Positions 1 through 5,659 of a DNA stretch of 8,311 nucleotides are shown here, in pieces. Made by a program: the position numbers and the translations under genes. The stretch comes from Anaerotignum sp. (GTDB lineage Bacteria; Bacillota; Clostridia; Lachnospirales; Anaerotignaceae): the NCBI GenBank assembly GCA_020024455.1, contig JAHHTU010000048.1, positions 1-8,311 on the forward strand, written 5' to 3'. Each line of letters begins with the position of its first letter. The first letter of the stretch is position 1. A model generated the notes under the pieces. The model saw nothing but the letters and a program-made list of their open reading frames with translations, was not told where the DNA came from and made no database searches.

Positions 1-57
1 CCTAAGCGGTCGATGGTACTTGGTGGGAAGCTGCCTGGGAGAGTAGATGGTCGCCAA
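1..57 (+). rRNA. rrf: 5S ribosomal RNA, 3' part
   Basis: The first bases match the 3' half of bacterial 5S rRNA: a GATGGTACTTGGTGGG segment, then CTGCCTGGGAGAGTAG, then a GGTCGCCA end that would pair with the missing 5' end. The gene is cut by the window edge. The 3' end near 57 is estimated from the family pattern because the pairing strand cannot be seen. A tRNA gene starts about 9 nt later, so this is the distal end of an rRNA operon with trailing tRNA genes, as is usual in Firmicutes. Confidence 0.93.
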
Positions 58-66
58 AATCTATAT

Positions 67-139
67 GCCGATGTGGCTCAATTGGCAGAGCAGCTGACTT
101 GTAATCAGCAGGTTATCGGTTCGAGTCCGATCATCGGCT
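67..139 (+). tRNA. tRNA-Thr (anticodon UGU)
   Basis: This is a full cloverleaf. The acceptor GCCGATG (67-73) pairs with CATCGGC (132-138). The D stem is GCTC/GAGC. The anticodon stem GCTGA/TCAGC encloses the loop CTTGTAA, with anticodon TGT at 100-102. The discriminator is T139 and CCA is not encoded. It is the first tRNA after 5S rRNA and is probably cut from the same precursor. It reads ACA and, by wobble, other ACN codons; a tRNA-Thr(GGU) lies at the far end of the window. Confidence 0.97.
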
Positions 140-158
140 TTTTTTGAAAAAGGTTTTT

Positions 159-232
159 GGGTCTTTAGCTCAGTTGGTTAGAGCATCCGGCTCATAACCG
201 GACGGTCCCGGGTTCGAGTCCCTGAAGACCCA
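159..232 (+). tRNA. tRNA with CAU anticodon, Ile2 (lysidine) or Met
   Basis: The cloverleaf has acceptor GGGTCTT (159-165) paired with AAGACCC (225-231), anticodon stem TCCGG/CCGGA, loop CTCATAA with CAT at 193-195, and discriminator A232. No CCA is encoded. It is not the initiator, because the anticodon stem lacks the three consecutive G-C pairs. A second CAU tRNA at 426-499 closely resembles the Firmicute elongator tRNA-Met. This one resembles, from memory, Bacillus tRNA-Ile2, in which TilS converts C34 to lysidine so that it reads AUA. The tRNA gene is certain; the Ile2 versus Met identity is inferred. Confidence 0.95.
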
Positions 233-245
233 CTTAATTTAATAT

Positions 246-319
<74 letters not shown>

Positions 320-325
320 TTTTAT

Positions 326-398
326 GGGAGTTTAGCTCAGCTGGGAGAGCATCTGCCTTACAAGCAGAGGGTCACAGGTTCGAGCCCTGTAACTCCCA
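326..398 (+). tRNA. tRNA-Val (anticodon UAC)
   Basis: The acceptor GGGAGTT (326-332) pairs with AACTCCC (391-397). The anticodon stem TCTGC/GCAGA encloses CTTACAA with anticodon TAC at 359-361. The discriminator is A398. CCA is not encoded. It is separated by 6 nt from tRNA-Asp. Confidence 0.97.
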
Positions 399-425
399 TA
401 TTTTTTGCAAAAAATAAAATAGTAT

Positions 426-499
426 GGCGGAATAGCTCAGTTGGCTAGAGCATACGGTTCATACCCGTAGTGTCGGGGGTTCAAATCCCTCTTCCGCTA
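426..499 (+). tRNA. tRNA-Met, elongator (anticodon CAU)
   Basis: The acceptor GGCGGAA (426-432) pairs with TTCCGCT (492-498), closing with a G-U pair. The anticodon stem TACGG/CCGTA encloses TTCATAC with CAT at 460-462. The discriminator is A499. The sequence strongly resembles the Firmicute elongator tRNA-Met, including the GGCTAGAGC D-arm and CGGGGGTTC T-arm, and it lacks initiator features. CCA is not encoded. It is the last gene of the cluster; a terminator begins 11 nt downstream. Confidence 0.95.
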
Positions 500-509
500 T
501 TATCTATCG

Positions 510-539
510 AAGTAAAACAAATCTGTTTTACTTTTTTAT
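510..539 (+). terminator. Intrinsic terminator of the rRNA-tRNA operon
   Basis: A perfect 10-bp stem, AAGTAAAACA (510-519) with TGTTTTACTT (524-533), has a 4-nt loop (AATC) and runs straight into a T-rich tract (532-540). It lies just after the last tRNA gene. The stem is A/T-rich, so it is weaker than usual for its length, but the T tract and position fit an intrinsic terminator. Confidence 0.85.
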
Positions 540-586
540 TTGGAAATATATAAAGTAAATACGATATGTGAAGAAGAAAAAATTTG

Positions 587-609
587 AAAAGCCGCAATAT
601 GCGGCTTTT
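587..609. terminator. Bidirectional terminator between convergent units
   Basis: The stem GCCGCA (591-596) with TGCGGC (600-605) has a 3-nt loop and is extended by AAAA (587-590) with TTTT (606-609). The plus strand ends in a run of T, and the minus strand also ends in TTTT followed by a T-rich stretch. It abuts the stop codon of the minus-strand aldehyde dehydrogenase gene (stop complement at 610-612), so its main job is probably to end that transcript. It can also catch read-through from the tRNA operon. The bases 541-586 between the two terminators are A/T-rich with nothing recognisable. Confidence 0.85.
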
Positions 610-1983
610 TTAGCGTAAAAAGAAGGAAACGAATTTTTGTGTCATAAAGGAATATGGTGCATATCGCAAGGATATATCAAAATCGTTTGTTTGATACAAA
701 ATGCTTTTTTGATGGGAAAAAGTGTCAAATCCAACTTTACCATGATAAGCTCCCATACCACTATTGCCAACACCGCCAAATCCCATATTTTGCCCAGCAA
801 TATGCAATATGGTATCATTGATACAAACACCGCCAGATGGGCAGTTTTGTAAAACAGTGTGTATGGTGTGTTGGTTTTTACTAAACAGATACAATGCCAG
901 AGGGGCAGGTAAAGATTGCATTTTAGAAATGACTTCCTGCATATTGTCAAATGTAAGAATCGGCAACAATGGCCCAAAAATTTCCTCTTGCATGATAGGT
1001 GTATCAAAAGACGTACAATCCAATAACGTGGGGGCAATTTTGCATTGCTTTTTATCGCTTTGTCCACCATAAATGATGTGACTTTGTTGTATCAAACGTT
1101 GTAATCTCAAAAAATGATTTTCATTGATGATACGACCATAATGCTTGTTTTGCAAAGGATTTTTACCATATTGTTTTTGTATTTCTGTTTGCAATGCTTG
1201 TATCAGTTGATTTTTGATGCTGTGATGGCAATAAATATAGTCGGGGGCAATACAGGTTTGTCCACTATTGACGCATTTACCAAATACAATCCGTTTGGCG
1301 GCAAGCGGAATGGAAGCACTTTCGTCAACAATACAAGGACTTTTGCCACCCAATTCCAATGTGACAGGTGTGAGGTGTTTGGCAGCATTTTGCATGACAG
1401 TTTTGCCTGTGGCAGGACTTCCTGTGAAAAAAATATGGTCAAAAGGCATTTGTGACAATGTTTGCACAACAGAGGTTTTCCCTATGGTAACATACACATA
1501 GTTTGAGGCAAAACATTGTTTACAGATGCGTTGCACGACCATGTTGGTATGTTTGGCAAGTGGGCTTGCAGTACAAATGGCAGTATTGCCGGCTGCCAAT
1601 GCGGTGACCAATGGTTGCAAAACCAATAAAAACGGATAATTCCAAGGGGCAACAATCCATGTGACACCATAAGGCACAGACTGCACAAAGCATTTTGCGG
1701 GCATTTGAAACAAAGATGGTTTGACTTTTTGTGGTGCGGTAAATTGCCGTATATGTTTCAAAAAATAAGAAATTTCAGAAAGTACAATACCGATTTCTGT
1801 GAGATAACTTTCTGTTTTTGATTTTCCCAAATCCAAATATAATGCTTTTGTGATTTCTTTTTTATGCTCCAAAATGGCAGATTGCAGTTTTTTTAATGTG
1901 GATATTCGAAAGGCAATCGCATGGGTTTTGCCTGTTTGAAAAAATTGTTTTTGTGATTGAAAAATATTTGCAATATCATGCAT
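610..1983 (-). CDS. Aldehyde dehydrogenase, class 3-like (NAD(P)-dependent)
   Basis: A 457-residue protein of the aldehyde dehydrogenase superfamily, which oxidises aldehydes to carboxylates with NAD(P)+. Length and C-terminal pattern fit the class 3 (ALDH3, coniferyl/fatty aldehyde) branch. Visible motifs are PWNYPF with N115, ELGGKSP with general base E210, the catalytic thiol C244 in NSGQTCIAPD, EEIFGP with cofactor-binding E334, and a C-terminal GFGGVGNSGMGAYHG segment. Oddity: the usual Lys-Pro-Ser-Glu cofactor motif is replaced by Thr-Ala-Ser-Pro (138-141). The start at 1983 is chosen because AAAAGGAGGG lies 6 nt upstream and residue 1 onward matches the family; the frame stays open upstream but crosses a promoter and yjdF. 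It is monocistronic, divergent from yjdF, and ends in a terminator. The substrate is unknown; detoxification or alcohol/aldehyde metabolism are possible. Confidence 0.93.
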   Translation of the reverse strand: MHDIANIFQSQKQFFQTGKTHAIAFRISTLKKLQSAILEHKKEITKALYLDLGKSKTESYLTEIGIVLSEISYFLKHIRQFTAPQKVKPSLFQMPAKCFVQSVPYGVTWIVAPWNYPFLLVLQPLVTALAAGNTAICTASPLAKHTNMVVQRICKQCFASNYVYVTIGKTSVVQTLSQMPFDHIFFTGSPATGKTVMQNAAKHLTPVTLELGGKSPCIVDESASIPLAAKRIVFGKCVNSGQTCIAPDYIYCHHSIKNQLIQALQTEIQKQYGKNPLQNKHYGRIINENHFLRLQRLIQQSHIIYGGQSDKKQCKIAPTLLDCTSFDTPIMQEEIFGPLLPILTFDNMQEVISKMQSLPAPLALYLFSKNQHTIHTVLQNCPSGGVCINDTILHIAGQNMGFGGVGNSGMGAYHGKVGFDTFSHQKSILYQTNDFDISLRYAPYSFMTQKFVSFFLR

Positions 1984-2005
1984 CAAAATCCCTCCTTTTG
2001 CTAAC

Positions 2006-2034
2006 AGCATATCACAGTTGGTTGCCATAAGCAA
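2006..2034 (-). promoter_or_regulatory. Possible promoter of the aldehyde dehydrogenase gene
   Basis: Read on the minus strand, TTGCTT (complement of 2029-2034), a 17-nt spacer and TATGCT (complement of 2006-2011) preceded by TGA form a weak -35 with an extended -10. The predicted start near 1999 would give a leader of only about 16 nt, beginning almost at the ribosome binding site (1990-1998). That is tight, so this call is tentative. Confidence 0.35.
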
Positions 2035-2041
2035 AATAAAG

Positions 2042-2070
2042 TTGACAGAAGATGCAAAACGGCATATCAT
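2042..2070 (+). promoter_or_regulatory. Sigma-A-type promoter for yjdF (and probably ispF)
   Basis: A perfect -35 TTGACA (2042-2047), a 17-nt spacer, and -10 TATCAT (2065-2070). Transcription would start near 2076-2078, leaving a leader of about 115 nt before the yjdF start codon at 2192. It lies in the divergent region between the aldehyde dehydrogenase gene and yjdF. No other promoter is evident before ispF, so ispF is probably transcribed from here too. Confidence 0.85.
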
Positions 2071-2076
2071 GAAGAA

Positions 2077-2187
2077 AGCAGAGATAAAAACACAATTCGG
2101 TTGGTAGTCCGTATGCGGCAATCTGCCGTCAGTAACCCTCCTCCTTGGTTGTCCCTTCTTTGCAGAAAAAATACAAAAGGAGGGTAC
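2077..2187 (+). ncRNA. Structured yjdF leader, candidate yjdF (azaaromatic) riboswitch
   Basis: Seen: the leader between the yjdF promoter and its start codon holds a local hairpin CGGCA/TGCCG (2116-2120 with 2124-2128). It also holds an anti-Shine-Dalgarno stretch, ACCCTCCT (2135-2142), fully complementary to AGGAGGGT (2178-2185), which contains the yjdF ribosome binding site. A shifted pairing, CCTCCTT (2140-2146) with AAGGAGG (2177-2183), is also possible. Known: many Firmicute yjdF genes follow the yjdF RNA motif, a riboswitch class reported to bind diverse azaaromatic compounds and to act on translation. Inferred: this leader is a member and ligand binding changes access to the binding site. 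I could not check the class consensus base by base. Confidence 0.7.
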
Positions 2188-2191
2188 GACA

Positions 2192-2659
2192 ATGGAACAG
2201 GTACAAGTGACATTGACCGTATATTTTGAGGAGCCGTTTTGGGTTGGTGTTTGTGAATGTGTATCCGAAAGGAAGATGCAAGCAAAAAAAATTGTGTTTG
2301 GTGCAGAGCCGCAAATGCAAGAGCTATTGCAAATGGTACAGCAACAATGGTATACATATATGCAATTTGGCGCAGGCATTTCGATGGCACAGAAAAAAAT
2401 GGTGCATAAAAATCCAAAACGCTTACAAAGACAAATCAAAAAACAAACCACAGAACATGGTGTTGGTACAAAGGCACAACAGGCTTTGCAGGCAGAGCGT
2501 GAGGCAAACAAAATCATACGAAAACAAAAAAGTAAAGCCGAAAAACAAGCAGAGCAGAAACAAAAATTTTTGCAAAAACAACAAAAGAAAAAAGAAAAAC
2601 ATCGTGGACATGAAGAAAGGGAGTTAAAAAATGATGATACGGATTGGCTCGGGCTATGA
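2192..2659 (+). CDS. yjdF: YjdF family protein (DUF2992)
   Basis: A 155-residue protein matching the YjdF/DUF2992 family. The N-terminal part carries the family signature LTVYFEEPFWVGV (about residues 8-20) and FGAEP (about 36-40). From about residue 70 the chain becomes very rich in Lys and Gln, and residues 105-140 (KQKSKAEKQAEQKQ and similar) look like a charged helix or coiled coil. No signal peptide or membrane segment is visible, so it is probably cytoplasmic and may bind nucleic acid (inference). The biochemical role of the family is unknown; its riboswitch context suggests a response to toxic azaaromatics. The ribosome binding site GGAGGG (2179-2184) is 7 nt before ATG. The 3' end overlaps ispF by 29 nt in another frame, implying co-transcription. 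Confidence 0.88.
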   Translation: MEQVQVTLTVYFEEPFWVGVCECVSERKMQAKKIVFGAEPQMQELLQMVQQQWYTYMQFGAGISMAQKKMVHKNPKRLQRQIKKQTTEHGVGTKAQQALQAEREANKIIRKQKSKAEKQAEQKQKFLQKQQKKKEKHRGHEERELKNDDTDWLGL

Positions 2660-3110
2660 TGTGCATAGATTAGTGGCAGAACGGGATTTGATTTTGGGCG
2701 GTGTACAAATTCCGTATGAAAAAGGATTGTTGGGACATTCCGATGCAGATGTGCTGTTACACGCCATCATGGACGCGTTGCTGGGGGCAGCGGCATTGGG
2801 TGACATTGGCTGTCATTTCCCCGACACAGACCCAAAATACAAAGGTGCAGACAGCAAAAAATTATTGTCTTGCGTTTTAGACTTGATTTCTGAAAAAGAG
2901 TATTGTATAATCAACATTGACGCTACTGTAATTGCACAAAAACCAAAATTGAAACCATATATTTTACAAATGCGAGAACATATTGCAGAAATTTTGGGCA
3001 TAGAATTAGACCAAGTCAATGTTAAGGCAACCACAGAAGAAGGCTTGGGTTTTACAGGCACAGGCGAAGGCATTGCTGCATCGGCAGTATGCCTTTTACA
3101 AAAAAAATAA
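2631..3110 (+). CDS. ispF: 2-C-methyl-D-erythritol 2,4-cyclodiphosphate synthase
   Basis: A 159-residue protein, the normal length for IspF, which converts CDP-methylerythritol 2-phosphate to the 2,4-cyclodiphosphate with release of CMP in the MEP isoprenoid pathway. Metal ligands are visible: D10 and H12 in GSGYDVHR and H44 in ADVLLHAIMDA. Other hallmarks are HFPDTDP (62-68), the KGADS loop (71-75), AQKPK (102-106), and the C-terminal VKATTEEGLGFTGTGEGIAA block. AAAGGGAG (2616-2623) is 7 nt before ATG 2631; ATG 2634 is an equally reasonable start. ispD is not adjacent here. The gene starts inside the end of yjdF, so translation may be coupled. Cytoplasmic homotrimer by family knowledge. Confidence 0.98.
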   Translation: MMIRIGSGYDVHRLVAERDLILGGVQIPYEKGLLGHSDADVLLHAIMDALLGAAALGDIGCHFPDTDPKYKGADSKKLLSCVLDLISEKEYCIINIDATVIAQKPKLKPYILQMREHIAEILGIELDQVNVKATTEEGLGFTGTGEGIAASAVCLLQKK

Positions 3111-3385
3111 TCATGAAAAAGTGATGATGGAAAAGAGTAGTCCTTTGGACAGCTGACAGAGAAAAGCGGTCTTGGTGAAAGGTGATAGTCATAACATACA
3201 TAAGCGAACGTTTCTGTGTGGTATGGGTAATATCTTAACAGACATGGGTGGAAACCGTTTGCAGTATGTAGAGGATGAAGTGCGTTCCTGAACTGAACAG
3301 GCGAAAGACTGAGTAGCTTGTTTCCGTTGACAACGTTACAGTCTGAAAGCGAGATGGTTTTTTTGTGTATCAAAAATACCTCTAA

Positions 3386-3424
3386 GTAAAGTGGAACCAC
3401 GGAGAATACTAGCTTCGTCTTTAC
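3386..3424 (+). promoter_or_regulatory. T-box antiterminator
   Basis: GTAAAG (3386-3391) pairs perfectly with CTTTAC (3419-3424), with TGGA (3392-3395) left in the bulge that binds the tRNA acceptor end. The 3' arm is the 5' arm of the downstream terminator, so the two structures exclude each other. Confidence 0.85.
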
Positions 3425-3456
3425 AAGTATGTAAAGACGGGGCTTTTTTATTTTTC
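3411..3456 (+). terminator. Conditional T-box terminator
   Basis: A 15-bp stem (3411-3425 with 3430-3444, two G-U pairs) with the 4-nt loop AGTA, followed by a long T-rich tract (3444-3455). It is the default OFF structure of the cysteine T-box leader, blocked when the antiterminator at 3386-3424 forms. Confidence 0.93.
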
Positions 3457-3535
3457 ATTTTGTAAACCAGATGTATAAAACACCTGAGAGCGTATGGAAA
3501 ACAGTAAATCAAACAATCTGAAAGGAGTATATGCA

Positions 3536-4117
3536 ATGAAGGTTATGTGGAAAAGATTTATGGATATGGTGGCAGTTGTCAAAGAAAAAGACCCTGCCAT
3601 TCGTAGTACAATAGAGGTATTGTTATACCCCAGTTTTTGGGCAGTGATTAACCATCGTGTTGCCCATCGTTTGTATCAAAAGAAACATTTTTTGGTGGCA
3701 AGACTGATATCACAAATTTCCAGAGGATTGACAGGCATTGAAATCCACCCCGGTGCAAAAATCGGCAAAGGATTTTTTATTGACCATGGTATGGGGGTTG
3801 TGATTGGAGAAACAGCGGAAATCGGAAACAATGTGATGTTATATCATGGGGTGACATTGGGTGGAACCGGAAAAGACAAAATCAAACGTCACCCAACCGT
3901 CGGAGATAACGTATTGATTGGTGCAGAAACCATTGTGTTAGGCCCTATCCATATTGGTTCCAATACAAAAATCGGTGCAGGTTCTGTGGTGTTGGAAGAT
4001 ATTCCGGAAGGTGTGACAGCAGTTGGTTCTCCTGCCATGGTGGTCAGAAGAAATGGCACACGCATTGCACCTACACCCCCATCTGTATTTTTGCAGAACA
4101 AAAAGAAAGTGGTTTGA
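3536..4117 (+). CDS. cysE: Serine O-acetyltransferase
   Basis: A 193-residue cytoplasmic enzyme that makes O-acetylserine from serine and acetyl-CoA, the first step of cysteine synthesis. It has a short N-terminal helical region (1-60), then left-handed beta-helix hexapeptide repeats (about 65-165; e.g. IEIHPGAKIGKG, VVIGETAEIGNN, IGAETIVLG). The active-site D83-H84 pair is in FIDHG and H104 in YHGVTLGGTGK. It lacks the longer N-terminal domain of the enteric enzyme, as usual in Firmicutes. ATG 3536 is chosen because AAAGGAG (3521-3527) lies 8 nt upstream; the in-frame ATG at 3494 has no binding site and no family match before residue 1. It is controlled by the cysteine T-box leader, and its partner enzyme CysK is not in the window. 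Confidence 0.97.
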   Translation: MKVMWKRFMDMVAVVKEKDPAIRSTIEVLLYPSFWAVINHRVAHRLYQKKHFLVARLISQISRGLTGIEIHPGAKIGKGFFIDHGMGVVIGETAEIGNNVMLYHGVTLGGTGKDKIKRHPTVGDNVLIGAETIVLGPIHIGSNTKIGAGSVVLEDIPEGVTAVGSPAMVVRRNGTRIAPTPPSVFLQNKKKVV

Positions 4118-4148
4118 GAAAAAGGAAGTAGTAGGAATACCAATTTTG

Positions 4149-4157
4149 TGGTATAAT
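4149..4157 (+). promoter_or_regulatory. Extended -10 promoter upstream of cysS
   Basis: TGGTATAAT is a consensus TATAAT (4152-4157) with the TGn extension, in the 126-bp gap between cysE and cysS. The -35 position (4129-4134, TAGTAG) is poor, which extended -10 promoters tolerate. A start near 4164 would give cysS a leader of about 80 nt that bypasses the T-box terminator. Inferred from sequence only. Confidence 0.6.
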
Positions 4158-4183
4158 AAAAATAATATTGTTATGAAAAAATA

Positions 4184-4203
4184 CCCCAATTATGCATTTG
4201 GGG
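4184..4203 (+). other. Small hairpin in the cysE-cysS gap
   Basis: CCCCAA (4184-4189) pairs with TTGGGG (4198-4203) around an 8-nt loop containing the palindrome ATGCAT. There is no T tract, so it is not an intrinsic terminator. It would lie in the leader of the predicted cysS transcript, 24 nt before the ribosome binding site. Its role is unknown. Confidence 0.45.
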
Positions 4204-4243
4204 ATACACAGATAGAAACCGAAACATAAAGGAGGCAAACAAC

Positions 4244-5656
4244 ATGAAAGTATACAATACATTGACCAGACAAAAGGAAGAATTTATTCCGCAAGAAGAA
4301 GGAAAAGTAAAAATGTATGTCTGCGGCCCTACGGTATATGATTATATCCATATCGGCAATGCACGTCCTTACGTTGTATTTGATACCGTCAGAAGATATT
4401 TGGAATACAAAGGCTATGAAGTGACGTATGTGCAAAACTTTACAGATGTAGATGATAAAATCATCAACAGAGCAAACAAAGAACACAGCACAATGGAAGA
4501 AATATCCAAACGTTATATCGAGGAAGCATTCCATGATGCAGATGGTTTGAATGTCAAACGTGCCAGTGTACACCCTCGTGTGACAGAAGAAATGGATTTG
4601 ATTATCGAAATGATACAGACTTTGATTGAAAAAGGATATGCGTATGAAGATAAAGGGACTGTATATTACGATACCAAAAAATTTGCAGAATATGGAAAAT
4701 TGTCAAAGAAAAATTTGGACGAATTGATTGCAGGTGCAAGCGAACGTGTGACCATTGACGATGCAAAAAGAAATTCCACAGACTTCGTATTGTGGAAACC
4801 CAAAAAAGAAGGTGAACCCAGCTGGAAATCTCCTTGGGGAGAGGGCAGACCCGGTTGGCATATCGAATGCTCCGTGATGGCAAAACATCATTTAGGTGAA
4901 ACCATTGACATTCATGCAGGCGGCGAAGATTTGGTATTCCCGCACCATGAAAATGAAATTGCACAAAGTGAAGCGGCAAACGGCAAACCATTTGCAAAAT
5001 ATTGGCTGCATAACGGTTTTATCACAGTGGATAATGAAAAAATGTCAAAATCATTGGGGAATTTCTTTACCGTCAGAGATATTGCGGCACAATTCCCTTA
5101 TGAAGTCATCAGATTTTTCATTTTGAATGGGCATTACAGAAGTCCCATCAATTTCAGCAGAGAATTGATGCAGGCTTGCCAAAATGGTTTGGAACGTATC
5201 AAAAATGCAAGAAAAGAACTGGCTTTCTTTATCCAAAACAAAGAAGACAGCGAAATGACAGCACAGGAACAGGAAAAATTGCAGGAATTGGTGCAATATC
5301 AAACACAATTTGAAGCTGCAATGGACGACGATTTCAATACTGCGGACGCCATTTCTGTTATTTACGAATTGGTGCGTGACAGCAATATCGCAGTCAAAGC
5401 CAATGTATCCAAAGCGTTTGCCATGAAAATACAGGATATGTTAGACCATTTGTGCGGCGTTATGGGGGTTGCGGAAATCGTGGAAGATGAAATCTCTGAC
5501 GAAGAAACCGCAAAAATCGAAGCATTGATTGCAAAAAGAACAGAAGCAAAAAAAGCAAAAGATTTTGCGGCAGCAGATGCCATTCGTGATGAATTGGCAG
5601 CAATGGGCATTACAATCAAAGATACACGCCAAGGCGTACAATGGTTTAGAGGATAA
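4244..5656 (+). CDS. cysS: Cysteine--tRNA ligase
   Basis: A 470-residue class I aminoacyl-tRNA synthetase that charges tRNA-Cys. The HIGH-type motif is HIGN (36-39) and the KMSKS loop is at 266-270. The active-site zinc ligands are all present: C27 in YVCGPT, C209 in WHIECS, H234 and E238 in FPHHENE. The C-terminal part (about 320-470) is the helical anticodon-binding region, ending in the family-typical KDTRQGVQWF. AAAGGAGG (4228-4235) lies 8 nt before ATG. It follows cysE by 126 bp and should be induced by the cysteine T-box, with a possible extra promoter at 4149-4157. Full length with no damage. Confidence 0.98.
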   Translation: MKVYNTLTRQKEEFIPQEEGKVKMYVCGPTVYDYIHIGNARPYVVFDTVRRYLEYKGYEVTYVQNFTDVDDKIINRANKEHSTMEEISKRYIEEAFHDADGLNVKRASVHPRVTEEMDLIIEMIQTLIEKGYAYEDKGTVYYDTKKFAEYGKLSKKNLDELIAGASERVTIDDAKRNSTDFVLWKPKKEGEPSWKSPWGEGRPGWHIECSVMAKHHLGETIDIHAGGEDLVFPHHENEIAQSEAANGKPFAKYWLHNGFITVDNEKMSKSLGNFFTVRDIAAQFPYEVIRFFILNGHYRSPINFSRELMQACQNGLERIKNARKELAFFIQNKEDSEMTAQEQEKLQELVQYQTQFEAAMDDDFNTADAISVIYELVRDSNIAVKANVSKAFAMKIQDMLDHLCGVMGVAEIVEDEISDEETAKIEALIAKRTEAKKAKDFAAADAIRDELAAMGITIKDTRQGVQWFRG

Positions 5657-5659
5657 GTC

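Larger units (their letters stand above)
3115..3456 (+). ncRNA. Cysteine T-box leader of cysE-cysS
   Basis: A T-box riboswitch that reads tRNA-Cys charging. Seen: a K-turn-like base with GGAA (3129-3132) paired to TTCC (3285-3288); AGTA of the specifier-loop motif (3136-3139); GTCCTTT (3140-3146) paired with AGAGGAT (3270-3276); an AGAGA bulge (3158-3162); GGTGAAAG distal-loop-like sequence (3174-3181); specifier TGC (Cys) at 3281-3283; Stem II AGACTG/CAGTCT (3306-3311 with 3339-3344); and the T-box core GTGGAACCAC (3391-3400). The bulge TGGA matches a U73 discriminator, as tRNA-Cys has. When tRNA-Cys is uncharged it should stabilise the antiterminator and allow cysE-cysS expression. The Stem I apex appears unusually long. 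No convincing promoter was found just upstream, so it may be read from the yjdF-ispF transcript. Confidence 0.93.

Noticed and set aside
1984..2517. N-terminal extension of the aldehyde dehydrogenase reading frame on the minus strand (about 178 extra residues)
   Set aside because: The frame is open only by chance, antisense to yjdF and across its promoter and leader. The ribosome binding site at 1990-1998 and the family start both point to 1983.
2420..2615. Lys/Gln-rich 3' half of yjdF as a low-complexity repeat or a separate gene
   Set aside because: It is in frame with the YjdF N-terminal domain, and a charged C-terminal tail is usual for the family. No exact repeat unit is present.
3061..3115. 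Dedicated promoter for the cysteine T-box leader at the end of ispF
   Set aside because: TTGCTG (3073-3078) has no acceptable -10 at a proper distance. Read-through from the yjdF-ispF transcript is equally possible.
3494..3535. Earlier in-frame ATG for cysE
   Set aside because: It has no ribosome binding site, while AAAGGAG lies 8 nt before ATG 3536, where the family sequence begins.
4173..4229. 18-codon open frame before cysS as a cysteine leader peptide
   Set aside because: It has no ribosome binding site and contains no cysteine codons, so it could not act as a cysteine attenuator. Its stop merely overlaps the cysS binding site.
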